Assembly (NCBI RefSeq): GCF_000378825.1
Contig: NZ_KB900388.1
Span: 2,859,818 to 2,923,817 of the forward strand
Length of the DNA: 64,000 bases
Source of the DNA: Salinispora vitiensis
Lineage (GTDB): Bacteria > Actinomycetota > Actinomycetes > Mycobacteriales > Micromonosporaceae
Direction: 5' to 3'
The number at the start of each line of letters is the position of its first letter. The first letter of the stretch is position 1. Of this stretch, positions 8,347-16,196 are shown piece after piece. The translations under genes and the position numbers were made by a program. The notes under the pieces are model-generated. The model was not told the origin of the DNA. It saw nothing but the letters and a program-made list of their open reading frames with translations, and did not search any database.

Positions 8347-9338
8347 CCGAGTTCCCCGCCGGGGACCGCGGTGAGCCGCTCCGTCCAGAACAACCCGGCG
8401 ACCTGGAGCACGACAGCGAGGACCGCGCAGCTACCGCCGGCCGCCGAGTGCAGTAGCACCGCGACCGGGTCAACACCGATGCCGTACCCCAGGGCGATGC
8501 CACCGATCGGAAGCGCCGCGAGCAGCCAGGCGGTCGCCCGCGCCCCGGCCGCCTGCGCCGCTGCCGTGGCCCGGCCCCGGTCAGCGGCGCGGGCGTCCAC
8601 GTCGATCCGATCCAGCAGGTCAGCGAGGGGCGCACCGGTACGATCAGCGAGCCGGACAGCCGCCCGGATCAAGGTGCCGCCCGGACCTCCGGCCGTCGAC
8701 AGCGCCGTGGACTGGCCCACGGGCAGACCGGCGCGCAGGTCAGCGGCGAGATCACAGAGCTGGTCGAGGTGACGGCGGCGAAGCTGGTCGGCCTGCCGGG
8801 TCGCCCGTCGTCGCAGCAGCGCCCGGACTCCCAACGTGCCATACGCGCCGGTGACCACGGCCGCGACCGGACCGCCCAGCAGGGCACCCACGGCGGCGGC
8901 CAGGACCCCCGAGAGCACCAGCGTGCGCCGGGGTGCCGCCGCCAGGGGGTGATACCAGGCAGAACGTGGCGGGGGCCCCGCGCTCCACGCACCGGAGACC
9001 GCACCATCCTGGCGGGCACCAGACATCGGGTGCGCCATCCTGCTCGGACGCCTCGAGTCACGCCGGGATGGCGGCCCTGCCGAATGGCCCTGCCCGCGCT
9101 GCTGGGGCCGCGTCCCGGCCGGCTTCGACCGCGCCACATCCCGCACCACCCCGCGCCCAGGTCCGGTCGGCGGGGTGCTGTGCCGCAGGCTGGCCACCCA
9201 GGTCACCAGTGGGTCGTCGGCGGCACCCGCGCCGCTGCTGGGCTGGACCCGTTGCCGGGCGAGCCGGGTCACCATCCACACCGCGACCACTGTTAGGGCT
9301 ACCAGGAGCAGCGGTAGCAGGAGCTGGGTCGGGGTCAT
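8343..9338 (-). CDS. tadB: Type II secretion F-domain protein, TadB-like
   Basis: A 331-residue membrane protein with an N-terminal transmembrane helix (LLLPLLLVALTVVAVWMV), a Pro/Arg-rich loop, and an F domain (QLCDLAADLRAGLPVGQS). The ATG at 9338 was chosen because it overlaps the cpaF stop (ATGA) and is followed at once by the membrane helix; longer forms only add Arg/Gly-rich sequence. It is paired with tadC downstream, as in mycobacterial Rv3658c-Rv3657c. Confidence 0.9.
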   Translation of the reverse strand: MTPTQLLLPLLLVALTVVAVWMVTRLARQRVQPSSGAGAADDPLVTWVASLRHSTPPTGPGRGVVRDVARSKPAGTRPQQRGQGHSAGPPSRRDSRRPSRMAHPMSGARQDGAVSGAWSAGPPPRSAWYHPLAAAPRRTLVLSGVLAAAVGALLGGPVAAVVTGAYGTLGVRALLRRRATRQADQLRRRHLDQLCDLAADLRAGLPVGQSTALSTAGGPGGTLIRAAVRLADRTGAPLADLLDRIDVDARAADRGRATAAAQAAGARATAWLLAALPIGGIALGYGIGVDPVAVLLHSAAGGSCAVLAVVLQVAGLFWTERLTAVPGGELG

Positions 9339-10540
9339 CCCACACCTACCGGACCGGGCTGGGACTCCCGCAGGATCGGTGGGACCGGCACCTTCCGCTC
9401 GCCCAGCAGCTCGGCCAGCGTCCGGGCCGCTGGCCCGGGCCCACCAGCGCGATCCCACGCCGGAACCGCCCTGACCAGCCGATCAGGGCCATCCGGCAGG
9501 AGCAGGCAGATGGAATCCAGCACCCGCCCCCGATCCGCGCGGCGTACCTGCAGCACCACCTGGAGTGCGGCCGCAACCTGGGCGTGCAGTGCGGGGCGGG
9601 GCAATCCACCGAGGAGACCGAGTGCCTCGAGTCGAGCCGGCACGTCCGAGGGGGTGTTGGCATGCAGCGTCCCGGCGCCTCCCTCGTGACCGGTATTCAT
9701 CGCCACCAACAGGTCCACGACCTCCCGGCCCCGGCACTCGCCGACGACGAGCCGGTCCGGTCGCATCCGCAGCGCCTGCCGGACCAGGTCGGTCAGGCCC
9801 ACCGCGCCCATGCCCTCCACATTCGCTGTGCGCGCCTGCAGCCCGACGACGTGCGGATGCGCCGGGTGCAGTTCAGCCGCGTCCTCCACCAGCACGATCC
9901 GTTCCGTGCCGGGAACGAGGCCGAGTAGCGTGTTGAGCAATGTGGTCTTGCCAGAACCGGTGCCGCCGATCACGAGGTACGCGAGCCGGGCCGCCACCAC
10001 AGCGGCCAGCACCGGGGCGACCGCCCGCGGCACGGCCCCCTGACCGGCCAGCTCGTCGAGCGTGAACGGTCGCTGCCGGAAGGTCCGCAGGGATAGGTAC
10101 GGACCGTCGGTGGCCACCGGTGGCAGGACCGCATGTAGCCGGGTGCCGTCAGCGAGTCGCGCGTCAACGTACGGTGAGCCGTCGTCCAGCCGCCGGCCGG
10201 CGCTGGCGGCGAGTCGCTGCGCGAGCCGGCGGACGTCGTCCACCGAGCCCACCGGCACCGCGACCTCTTTCAGGCCCTCCCCCCGGTCGACCCAGACGTG
10301 AACGTTGTTGACGAGAACATCGGTGACCTTTGGGTCGGCCAACAGTGGTGCCAGCGGACCGGCGCCCACCAGGTCGTCGTGCACCCGGTCGGCGAGGCGG
10401 AGCAGCGTGGTATCGCCGAGCACCGCGGCGGCCGGCTCGGCGCGTACGGCGGAGACAATCGCCGCCGGGGTGACCGGCGTTGAGGAGGACACGATTCGCT
10501 GTCGGACCCGCGCGGCGAGGCCATCGTCCGTCGTGGTCAT
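9335..10540 (-). CDS. cpaF: CpaF/TadA-type secretion ATPase
   Basis: A 401-residue cytoplasmic ATPase of the VirB11/GspE superfamily that powers pilus assembly. Visible motifs are the N-terminal DPKVTDVLVNN segment, Walker A GGTGSGKTTLLNTLL, an Asp box (LVEDAAELHP), the Arg-rich LRMRPDRLVVGECRG, and the GHEGGAGTLHANTP histidine box. The ATG at 10540 overlaps the ssd stop (ATGA), which decides the start. All catalytic elements look intact. Confidence 0.95.
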   Translation of the reverse strand: MTTTDDGLAARVRQRIVSSSTPVTPAAIVSAVRAEPAAAVLGDTTLLRLADRVHDDLVGAGPLAPLLADPKVTDVLVNNVHVWVDRGEGLKEVAVPVGSVDDVRRLAQRLAASAGRRLDDGSPYVDARLADGTRLHAVLPPVATDGPYLSLRTFRQRPFTLDELAGQGAVPRAVAPVLAAVVAARLAYLVIGGTGSGKTTLLNTLLGLVPGTERIVLVEDAAELHPAHPHVVGLQARTANVEGMGAVGLTDLVRQALRMRPDRLVVGECRGREVVDLLVAMNTGHEGGAGTLHANTPSDVPARLEALGLLGGLPRPALHAQVAAALQVVLQVRRADRGRVLDSICLLLPDGPDRLVRAVPAWDRAGGPGPAARTLAELLGERKVPVPPILRESQPGPVGVG

Positions 10541-11637
10541 GCCGCACCCGGCGCCGTACCGGTCAGTTCGTTGAGGAGCCGTTGGCACAGGGTGGCCAGT
10601 GGGCCCCGCCCGTCCGCCGCCGGCGCTTCACCCCGTTCCAGGCCGCGGCCGAGTGCCGGCTCCAGACGCAGCGTGCCGGCCAACGGCAACCCAAGCGTCC
10701 GCGCGAGTTCGGTGGCCTTGAGTCGGCCGGGGGCGGGACCACGGACGATCAGGGAGAGGTTGGGACAGTGTGGTGCGGCGGCGCTGACCACCCGAGCGGC
10801 AGCAGCGGTGGCGCGGAGCTCAGCGGGTACCACGACGAGGGCCCGGTCGACCGACTGCAGGGCGGTTACCGCCGCGTCATCCAGGTGCCGGGGTAGATCA
10901 ACCACGACCACGTCGCGAGCCCGCCGGGCCGCGTCGAGGGTCGCCGCCATCGCCACAGTCGGCAACGACCGAAGATCACCTCGGTCCCACGAGAGGACCA
11001 CCAGGTCGCCCCGGCTGGGCAGGGCCCGGACCAGCGACGCGGCGTCCACCCGACCGTCGGCGTCGGTCAGCGCGGGCCAGCGCAGTCCGCCCAGTTGTTC
11101 CCAGCCGAGCACCAGGTCCAGCCCGCCCCCGAGGGGGTCTGCGTCCACCAGCAGCGTCCGCAGGCGGGAGCGGGCCGCCGTGACAGCGAGCCCGCCAGCA
11201 AGGACGCTGGCGCCGGCGCCGCCCCGTCCGCCGAGGACGGCGACGGCCCGGGCCGCTGCCGGTTCAGGTTGCTCCGGGCCGCACTCGACGAACCGGTCGA
11301 CCAGCCAGGGCTCGGCCGCGGGCAGGACGGCCACGAACTCGGCACCCATCAGGTCGGCCACATCCCGGCCGGGATCAAGATGCCCGGCGTGGCCGACCAG
11401 CACCAACCGCCGCCGGTGCGGCAGCCGCGCCCGGAGGCATGGCTGTGCCTGGTCGCTGCCGACCAGGACCAACGGCGCGGGGGCCCAGCGGGATCGGGCG
11501 GCTACCGGATCCGGTGCGAGGTCAACTTCGACGCCACCGGCTGCGGCGAGCCGCAGCAGGTCGTCGAGGAGCACATCGTCGGAGGTCACGAGAAGGGGCA
11601 GGCGGCGCGGGGGTGGTACGTCGGGGCGAGGTGGCAT
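10537..11637 (-). CDS. ssd: Septum-site-determining protein Ssd / CpaE-like MinD-family protein
   Basis: A 366-residue ParA/MinD-like protein of the actinobacterial CpaE-homologue family; the M. tuberculosis member Rv3660c affects septum formation. A receiver-like N-terminal half is followed by a MinD fold. The P-loop reads GGRGGAGASVLA, so both lysines of the deviant Walker A (KGGxGKS/T) are absent, while VDADPLGGGLD and VVVDLPRHL are kept. It may bind nucleotide poorly or differently. The ATG at 11637 is chosen because it lies after Arg-rich non-conserved sequence and just before MPPRPDVPPP. It is the first gene of the Tad-like operon. Confidence 0.88.
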   Translation of the reverse strand: MPPRPDVPPPRRLPLLVTSDDVLLDDLLRLAAAGGVEVDLAPDPVAARSRWAPAPLVLVGSDQAQPCLRARLPHRRRLVLVGHAGHLDPGRDVADLMGAEFVAVLPAAEPWLVDRFVECGPEQPEPAAARAVAVLGGRGGAGASVLAGGLAVTAARSRLRTLLVDADPLGGGLDLVLGWEQLGGLRWPALTDADGRVDAASLVRALPSRGDLVVLSWDRGDLRSLPTVAMAATLDAARRARDVVVVDLPRHLDDAAVTALQSVDRALVVVPAELRATAAAARVVSAAAPHCPNLSLIVRGPAPGRLKATELARTLGLPLAGTLRLEPALGRGLERGEAPAADGRGPLATLCQRLLNELTGTAPGAA

Positions 11638-11819
11638 CACGGCCTCCAGCAGTCGGCTCGGGCTTCGCTGGACTGGAAGCCTTCGCCGCCCGACTGACCC
11701 GAGGGTGACACCGGCTGCCGGCCTGTGGATGAGCACGGCACCTGTGGACGGATTCCACCGAAAAAGTTGATCTGCTATGCCCGCACCGGCTGTCGGCCTG
11801 CGATCGCGCCATCACCCCC

Positions 11820-11895
11820 ATAAAGGGACGACCCCCGTCGGGGGGAAGACGGGGGTCGTCGGGTTCGGCTCCGGGGGGGGCGAGCCGAACCGCTC
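11820..11895 (-). ncRNA. 6C small RNA (B11-like), two C-loop hairpins
   Basis: Read on the minus strand, this segment forms two consecutive perfect hairpins. The first has 10-base arms at 11882-11891/11862-11871 and a loop with eight C. The second has 13-base arms at 11848-11860/11827-11839 and a loop with six C. Two stem-loops each presenting a run of six or more C define the actinobacterial 6C RNA family. Position and strand agree with B11 of M. tuberculosis, which lies between ssd (Rv3660c) and the HAD gene Rv3661. 6C RNAs are thought to act on G-rich ribosome binding sites through the C-loops. The exact 5' and 3' ends are not determined here. Confidence 0.85.
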
Positions 11896-12133
11896 AGCGG
11901 TCACGGGGGCGCAACCGCCGAGGGCCTGCCGGTTGTCCGAAAGATGAACGCCTGTTGTGTCGACAGTCTGCCTGAGTGAACCTGGTTACGTCGAGTGGCG
12001 CCGCTTCCACTCCCTGCTAAATTCAGCGCGGAAGGGTGGTCACGGTCACTCAGAACAGGCCTGCAGTCGATCACATCGCACACGTCCGAGGGGTTGACGG
12101 ACCCGGGCCCCCGCAGACGATAGACCATCGGGC

Positions 12134-12139
12134 TAGACT
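12134..12139 (+). promoter_or_regulatory. -10 element for leaderless HAD gene
   Basis: TAGACT fits the actinobacterial -10 pattern TANNNT and ends eight bases before the GTG at 12148, so transcription would begin at or next to the start codon. No Shine-Dalgarno is present. No good -35 sits at the right distance; TTGACG at 12094-12099 is too far. Confidence 0.45.
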
Positions 12140-12147
12140 TGCGCGCC

Positions 12148-12951
12148 GTGGGCCGAAGCGCCGCTTTTTTCGATCTGGATAAGACCGTCATCGCCAAGTC
12201 AAGTGCACTGGCGTTCGGTCGGCCGTTCTATCGAGATGGGCTGATAACCCGACGAGACGTTGTCAAGTCGGCGTACGCGCAGCTGATGTTCCGGCTGGGC
12301 GGCTCCGACGAGCAGACCATGGCCCGGACCCGGGACTATCTCGCCGCGCTGTGCAAGGGCTGGCAGGTGGAGCAGGTCCGCCAGATCGTCGCGGAGACCC
12401 TCCACGAGCTGATCAACCCCTACGTGTACGCCGAAGCCGCTGCCCTGATCGAGGAGCACCAGGCTGCCGGCCGGGACGTCGTGCTGGTCTCGGCCTCCGG
12501 AGAGGAGATGGTCCGGCCGATCGGGGCGCTGCTCGGGGTTACCGATGTGATCGCCACCCGGATGGCCGTGGTGGACGGCCACTACAGCGGAGAGATCGAG
12601 TTTTACGCGGCCGGCCCGGCCAAGGTGGACGCGGTGGGCGAGCTGGCACTCACGCGGGGCTACGACCTCAGCGGCTCGTACGCCTACTCGGACTCGTACA
12701 CGGACCGCCCGTTGTTGGAGTGCGTCGGCCATCCGACCGCGGTCAATCCGGACCGCCAGCTACGCAGGCTCGCCGGGGAGAACTCCTGGCCGGTGCTGGA
12801 GTTCCGGCACCCGATTCCACTGGGGCGTCGGTTGCGGGACCGCCCCGCCGTGCCGGTCGCCGCCGCCGCGCTCGGCGTCGGGGTTGGCGTGGCGATCGGC
12901 ATCGCCTGGTACGGCCGGTACCGTCGGGCCCGGGCTGCCCCGACGACCTGA
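12148..12951 (+). CDS. HAD-IB family hydrolase (SerB-like phosphatase), membrane-anchored
   Basis: A 267-residue haloacid-dehalogenase subfamily IB protein. Motif I is FFDLDKT near the N-terminus, motif II VLVSAS, the motif III Lys lies in AAGPAKVDAV, and the motif IV-like box is YAYSDSYTDRPLL. The C-terminus has one hydrophobic helix (VPVAAAALGVGVGVAIGIAW), suggesting membrane attachment. The substrate is unknown; relatives are loosely called phosphoserine-phosphatase-like. The GTG start fits the leaderless promoter; a TTG three codons earlier is possible. Synteny with Rv3661 is clear. Confidence 0.9.
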   Translation: MGRSAAFFDLDKTVIAKSSALAFGRPFYRDGLITRRDVVKSAYAQLMFRLGGSDEQTMARTRDYLAALCKGWQVEQVRQIVAETLHELINPYVYAEAAALIEEHQAAGRDVVLVSASGEEMVRPIGALLGVTDVIATRMAVVDGHYSGEIEFYAAGPAKVDAVGELALTRGYDLSGSYAYSDSYTDRPLLECVGHPTAVNPDRQLRRLAGENSWPVLEFRHPIPLGRRLRDRPAVPVAAAALGVGVGVAIGIAWYGRYRRARAAPTT

Positions 12952-12988
12952 CCGCCGCGGCCGGCTGCGGGCCGGACCGGGCTCGGGG

Positions 12989-13052
12989 CAGGTCGGGCGG
13001 GAAAAGCCACGGGGTCGGGGTAGGTCGGGCGGGGAACGTTACGGGGTCGCGG
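12989..13052. repeat. Imperfect 32-base tandem repeat across the stop codon of the Fic-like gene
   Basis: Two adjacent copies of a G-rich unit beginning AGGTCGGGCGGG (from about 12989 and 13021, period 32 bases) lie between the convergent HAD and Fic-like genes. The second copy extends into the last codons of the Fic-like gene. No hairpin terminator as clean as elsewhere in the window was seen here. Confidence 0.6.
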
Positions 13053-13788
13053 CGAGCACCTCGTCGCCAATAGCGGTGAGCTGGTCGGCGCCCACCTCGA
13101 CGGCGCTCAGACAGTGCCGCAGCCACGAGCGAAGCCCATCCGGGGTTCCGGTGGCGAAGGCCCCGGCCGAGCCGACGTACTCCGGCTCCCGCTCCCGATG
13201 CCCGACGTCCACGGCGAGCAGGCCCCGCGGGTCAACGCCCCGGGACATCAGCACCAGCCGGGCGGCAGCACGGGCGACCACCCCGGAGGGGCCGGCGAAG
13301 GGCCGCAGGTTCAACAGCTCACCGTGGACAACCGCGGCGAGCACCAGCGGCGGAGCCGTGGTTCCCCCGGCCACCAGGGCGGCCAGCCCGTCCAGCCGGG
13401 CCGCCACCACCGCGTCGGGCACCGGGCGTCCCAGGTCGGTCTCCGGCACCAGCTCCCGCGCGGCGAGCACGTGCAGCTTCGCGAGCGCCTGCCGGGGCGC
13501 TTTCGGCCAAAGGTCGGTCAGCCCGGGTAGCGCCCCGGCGACCCGCAGCGCACCCTGTAGCACGGGCTCGGTGACGGTACCGGCACGAACCTCCTCGCGA
13601 TCATGGGTGTGCCCCTCAAGGGCCGCGCTGGCCACCGCGCAGCGGAGGCTTACCTCCGCGGCGACCCGACCGCCGTGCCGGCGCAGGGCGCGGTGCCGCT
13701 GCGCCTGGTCGAAGCGCTCGCGGGCCCGCTCCACGGCAGCGGCGACATCGGCGAGGGCAAGTAGCGGGGCGAGCGGGTCATCGGTCAC
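13039..13788 (-). CDS. Degenerate Fic/Fido-like protein (Rv3662c position)
   Basis: A 249-residue alpha-helical protein resembling Fic-fold proteins. The segment HGELLNLRPFAGPSGVVAR aligns with a Fic core, but the canonical HPFxxGNGR is altered: the catalytic His is Arg and the GNGR is replaced. It is therefore unlikely to be an active AMP transferase. An SALEGHTHDR segment near residue 55 recalls the inhibitory or clasp region of Fic proteins. The GTG start lies at 13788. It is convergent with the HAD gene and divergent from acsA, as in other actinobacteria; its cellular role is unknown. Confidence 0.65.
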   Translation of the reverse strand: MTDDPLAPLLALADVAAAVERARERFDQAQRHRALRRHGGRVAAEVSLRCAVASAALEGHTHDREEVRAGTVTEPVLQGALRVAGALPGLTDLWPKAPRQALAKLHVLAARELVPETDLGRPVPDAVVAARLDGLAALVAGGTTAPPLVLAAVVHGELLNLRPFAGPSGVVARAAARLVLMSRGVDPRGLLAVDVGHREREPEYVGSAGAFATGTPDGLRSWLRHCLSAVEVGADQLTAIGDEVLAATP

Positions 13789-13830
13789 CCCGCCACGTTA
13801 ACGGGACCGCTCGTACTCCCCGCGGGGTGC

Positions 13831-13865
13831 CATGCCACCCGGCGCGCAGCCGGCCGGGTGGCATG
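13831..13865. other. Perfect hairpin in a divergent intergenic region
   Basis: The 13-base arms CATGCCACCCGGC (13831-13843) and GCCGGGTGGCATG (13853-13865) have a 9-base loop. The element lies between the divergent starts of the Fic-like gene and acsA, so it cannot end either gene. It could be a leader structure of acsA, the end of an unannotated small transcript, or an operator. Confidence 0.5.
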
Positions 13866-13988
13866 CCGCCTGGCGCGGGGGAGGCTCCGTTCGGCGCGAT
13901 CCGTTGCTCTCGACTGTCGCCTGCGCCCGGCCGGCGGGCTAACCTCTGCACCGAGACGCAGGTCACCCCAAGCGACGAGGGAGCAGGC

Positions 13989-15974
13989 ATGAGCGAGGCA
14001 TTGGCCAACCTGTTGCACGAGACGCGCCAGTTCCCGCCGCCGGCCGAGCTCGCCGCGAGCGCCAACGTCACCAGTGCGGCGTACGCCGCGGCGGACGCCG
14101 ACCGGCTGGCCTTCTGGGAACGGCAGGCCCAGCGACTGACCTGGACAAAGCCGTGGGACCGGGTACTCGACTGGTCGAAGCCGCCGTTCGCGAAGTGGTT
14201 CGTCGGCGGTCAGCTCAACGTGGCGTACAACTGCCTGGACCGGCACGTCGAGGCCGGCCGGGGTGACCGGGTCGCGATCCACTGGGAGGGCGAGCCGGGT
14301 GACACTCGGACGATCACCTACGCGGAACTTACGAAGCTGACCTGCCAGGCCGCGAACGTGCTGACCGAGCTCGGGGTGAGGGCCGGCGACCGGGTGGCGA
14401 TCTACCTGCCGATGGTGCCGGAGGCCGTGGTGGCGATGCTGGCCTGCGCCCGGATCGGCGCCACCCACAGTGTGGTCTTCGGCGGCTTCTCCGCCGACGC
14501 GTTGACAAATCGGATTCAGGACGCCGCGGCGAAGGTGGTGGTGACCGCCGACGGCGGCTACCGGCGGGGTCGGCCCTCCGCGCTCAAACCGACCGTGGAC
14601 GAGGCGGTGTCGAACTGCCCGTCGGTGGAGCACGTGCTGGTGGTCCGTCGCACCGGCGAGGAGTGCGCCTGGTCGGCGAAGGACCGTTGGTGGCACGAGA
14701 CGGTCGGGCGGGCGTCGGCCGAGCACCAGGCCGTCGCCTTCGACGCCGAGCATCCGCTGTTCATCCTCTACACCAGCGGCACCACCGCGCGTCCGAAGGG
14801 GATTTTGCACACCAGCGGCGGCTACCTGACCCAGGCCTCGTACACGATGCACGGGGTCTTCGACCTGAAACCGGAGAGCGATGTCTACTGGTGCACCGCC
14901 GACGTCGGCTGGGTCACCGGCCATTCGTACATCGTGTACGGCACGCTCTCCAACGGCGCCACCCAGGTCATGTACGAGGGCACTCCGGACACCCCGCACC
15001 GGGGCCGGTTCTGGGAACTGGTCGACAAGTACCGGGTGACGATCCTCTACACCGCCCCGACCCTCATCCGCACGATGATGAAGTGGGGTGAGGAGATCCC
15101 CGCCGGGTTCGAGTTGTCCTCCCTGCGCCTGCTGGGCAGCGTCGGCGAGCCGATCAACCCGGAGGCCTGGATCTGGTACCGGCAGCACGTCGGCGGGGGA
15201 AAGCTACCGATTGTGGATACCTGGTGGCAGACCGAGACCGGCGCCATCATGATCTCTCCGCTGCCCGGGGTTACCCACGCCAAGCCGGGGTCGGCGATGA
15301 CCCCGCTACCGGGGATCAACGGCGACGTGGTGGACGACCAGGGGCAGCCGGTGCCCAACGGCGGCGGCGGCTACCTGGTGATTCGGGACCCGTGGCCGTC
15401 GATGCTGCGGACCATCTGGGGCGACGACAACCGGTTCGTGGAGACATACTGGTCGCGCTTCGGCGCCGGTGCGGGTGTCGGCGACGACTGGGTCTACTTC
15501 GCCGGGGACGGCGCCAAGAAGGACGACGAAGGCCACATCTGGCTGCTCGGCCGAGTGGACGACGTGATGTTGGTGTCCGGGCACAACATCTCCACCACCG
15601 AGGTGGAGTCGGCCCTGGTGTCGCACCCGTCGGTGGCAGAGGCGGCGGTGGTCGGCGCGACGGATCCGACCACGGGGCAGGCGATCGTTGCTTTCGCCAT
15701 CCCCCGAGCCAGCGCTGAGACCGAGGGGGCGGCGGGGGCGCAGCTCATCGCGGACCTGCGTACCCACGTCGCGCGCACGTTGGGCCCGATCGCGAAGCCG
15801 CGGCAGATCATGCTCGTACCGGAGCTTCCGAAGACCCGCTCCGGCAAGATCATGCGACGGTTGCTGCGGGATGTGGCGGAGAACCGGTCGCTGGGCGACG
15901 TGACCACGCTGCAGGACTCCTCGGTGATGGAGCTCATCGCCACCGGCATGGGCGCTGGCAGGGGCGAGGACTGA
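13989..15974 (+). CDS. acsA: Acetyl-CoA synthetase (AMP-forming)
   Basis: A 661-residue adenylate-forming enzyme that converts acetate, ATP and CoA to acetyl-CoA. Motifs are YTSGTTARPKGILH (ATP loop, with Ala in place of the usual Gly), the acetyl-CoA-synthetase-specific WCTADVGWVTGHSY, WWQTETG, and the C-terminal PKTRSGKIMRRLLR with the lysine that is acetylated to switch off related enzymes. The ATG at 13989 is chosen because a GAGGGAG site precedes it and homologues start MSEALANL. A long in-frame extension upstream lacks conservation. Length is typical. A strong hairpin follows. Confidence 0.97.
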   Translation: MSEALANLLHETRQFPPPAELAASANVTSAAYAAADADRLAFWERQAQRLTWTKPWDRVLDWSKPPFAKWFVGGQLNVAYNCLDRHVEAGRGDRVAIHWEGEPGDTRTITYAELTKLTCQAANVLTELGVRAGDRVAIYLPMVPEAVVAMLACARIGATHSVVFGGFSADALTNRIQDAAAKVVVTADGGYRRGRPSALKPTVDEAVSNCPSVEHVLVVRRTGEECAWSAKDRWWHETVGRASAEHQAVAFDAEHPLFILYTSGTTARPKGILHTSGGYLTQASYTMHGVFDLKPESDVYWCTADVGWVTGHSYIVYGTLSNGATQVMYEGTPDTPHRGRFWELVDKYRVTILYTAPTLIRTMMKWGEEIPAGFELSSLRLLGSVGEPINPEAWIWYRQHVGGGKLPIVDTWWQTETGAIMISPLPGVTHAKPGSAMTPLPGINGDVVDDQGQPVPNGGGGYLVIRDPWPSMLRTIWGDDNRFVETYWSRFGAGAGVGDDWVYFAGDGAKKDDEGHIWLLGRVDDVMLVSGHNISTTEVESALVSHPSVAEAAVVGATDPTTGQAIVAFAIPRASAETEGAAGAQLIADLRTHVARTLGPIAKPRQIMLVPELPKTRSGKIMRRLLRDVAENRSLGDVTTLQDSSVMELIATGMGAGRGED

Positions 15975-15992
15975 GCCGGAGCGCATCGGCGG

Positions 15993-16027
15993 TGCCGGCC
16001 AGCTGCGGGGGTGTCAGCTGGCCGGCA
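15993..16027 (+). terminator. acsA terminator hairpin
   Basis: Perfect 13-base arms TGCCGGCCAGCTG (15993-16005) and CAGCTGGCCGGCA (16015-16027) around a 9-base loop, starting 18 bases after the acsA stop codon. Confidence 0.8.
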
Positions 16028-16196
16028 GGTGTATGACGCCGGAACGCCTGGCAAACAACTTCTTGCAACAAAGTGTCCGGACAGTCTTCCCCTCATCAGC
16101 AACGATGTCTATCTTCACCAGTGGTCCCACCCGTGGGATCGCCGCACCGGCCCATGCCCCCGCTAGGCCGGTTTCCTTCACACCCGGAGGTACCGC

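Noticed and set aside
11901..12197. A 98-codon minus-strand open frame upstream of the 6C RNA
   Set aside because: It overlaps the HAD gene start, shows no family features and has no ribosome site.
12952..13038. Ms1-type 6S-like RNA, which in mycobacteria lies after the HAD gene
   Set aside because: The gap here is 87 bases, too short for a ~300-base RNA.
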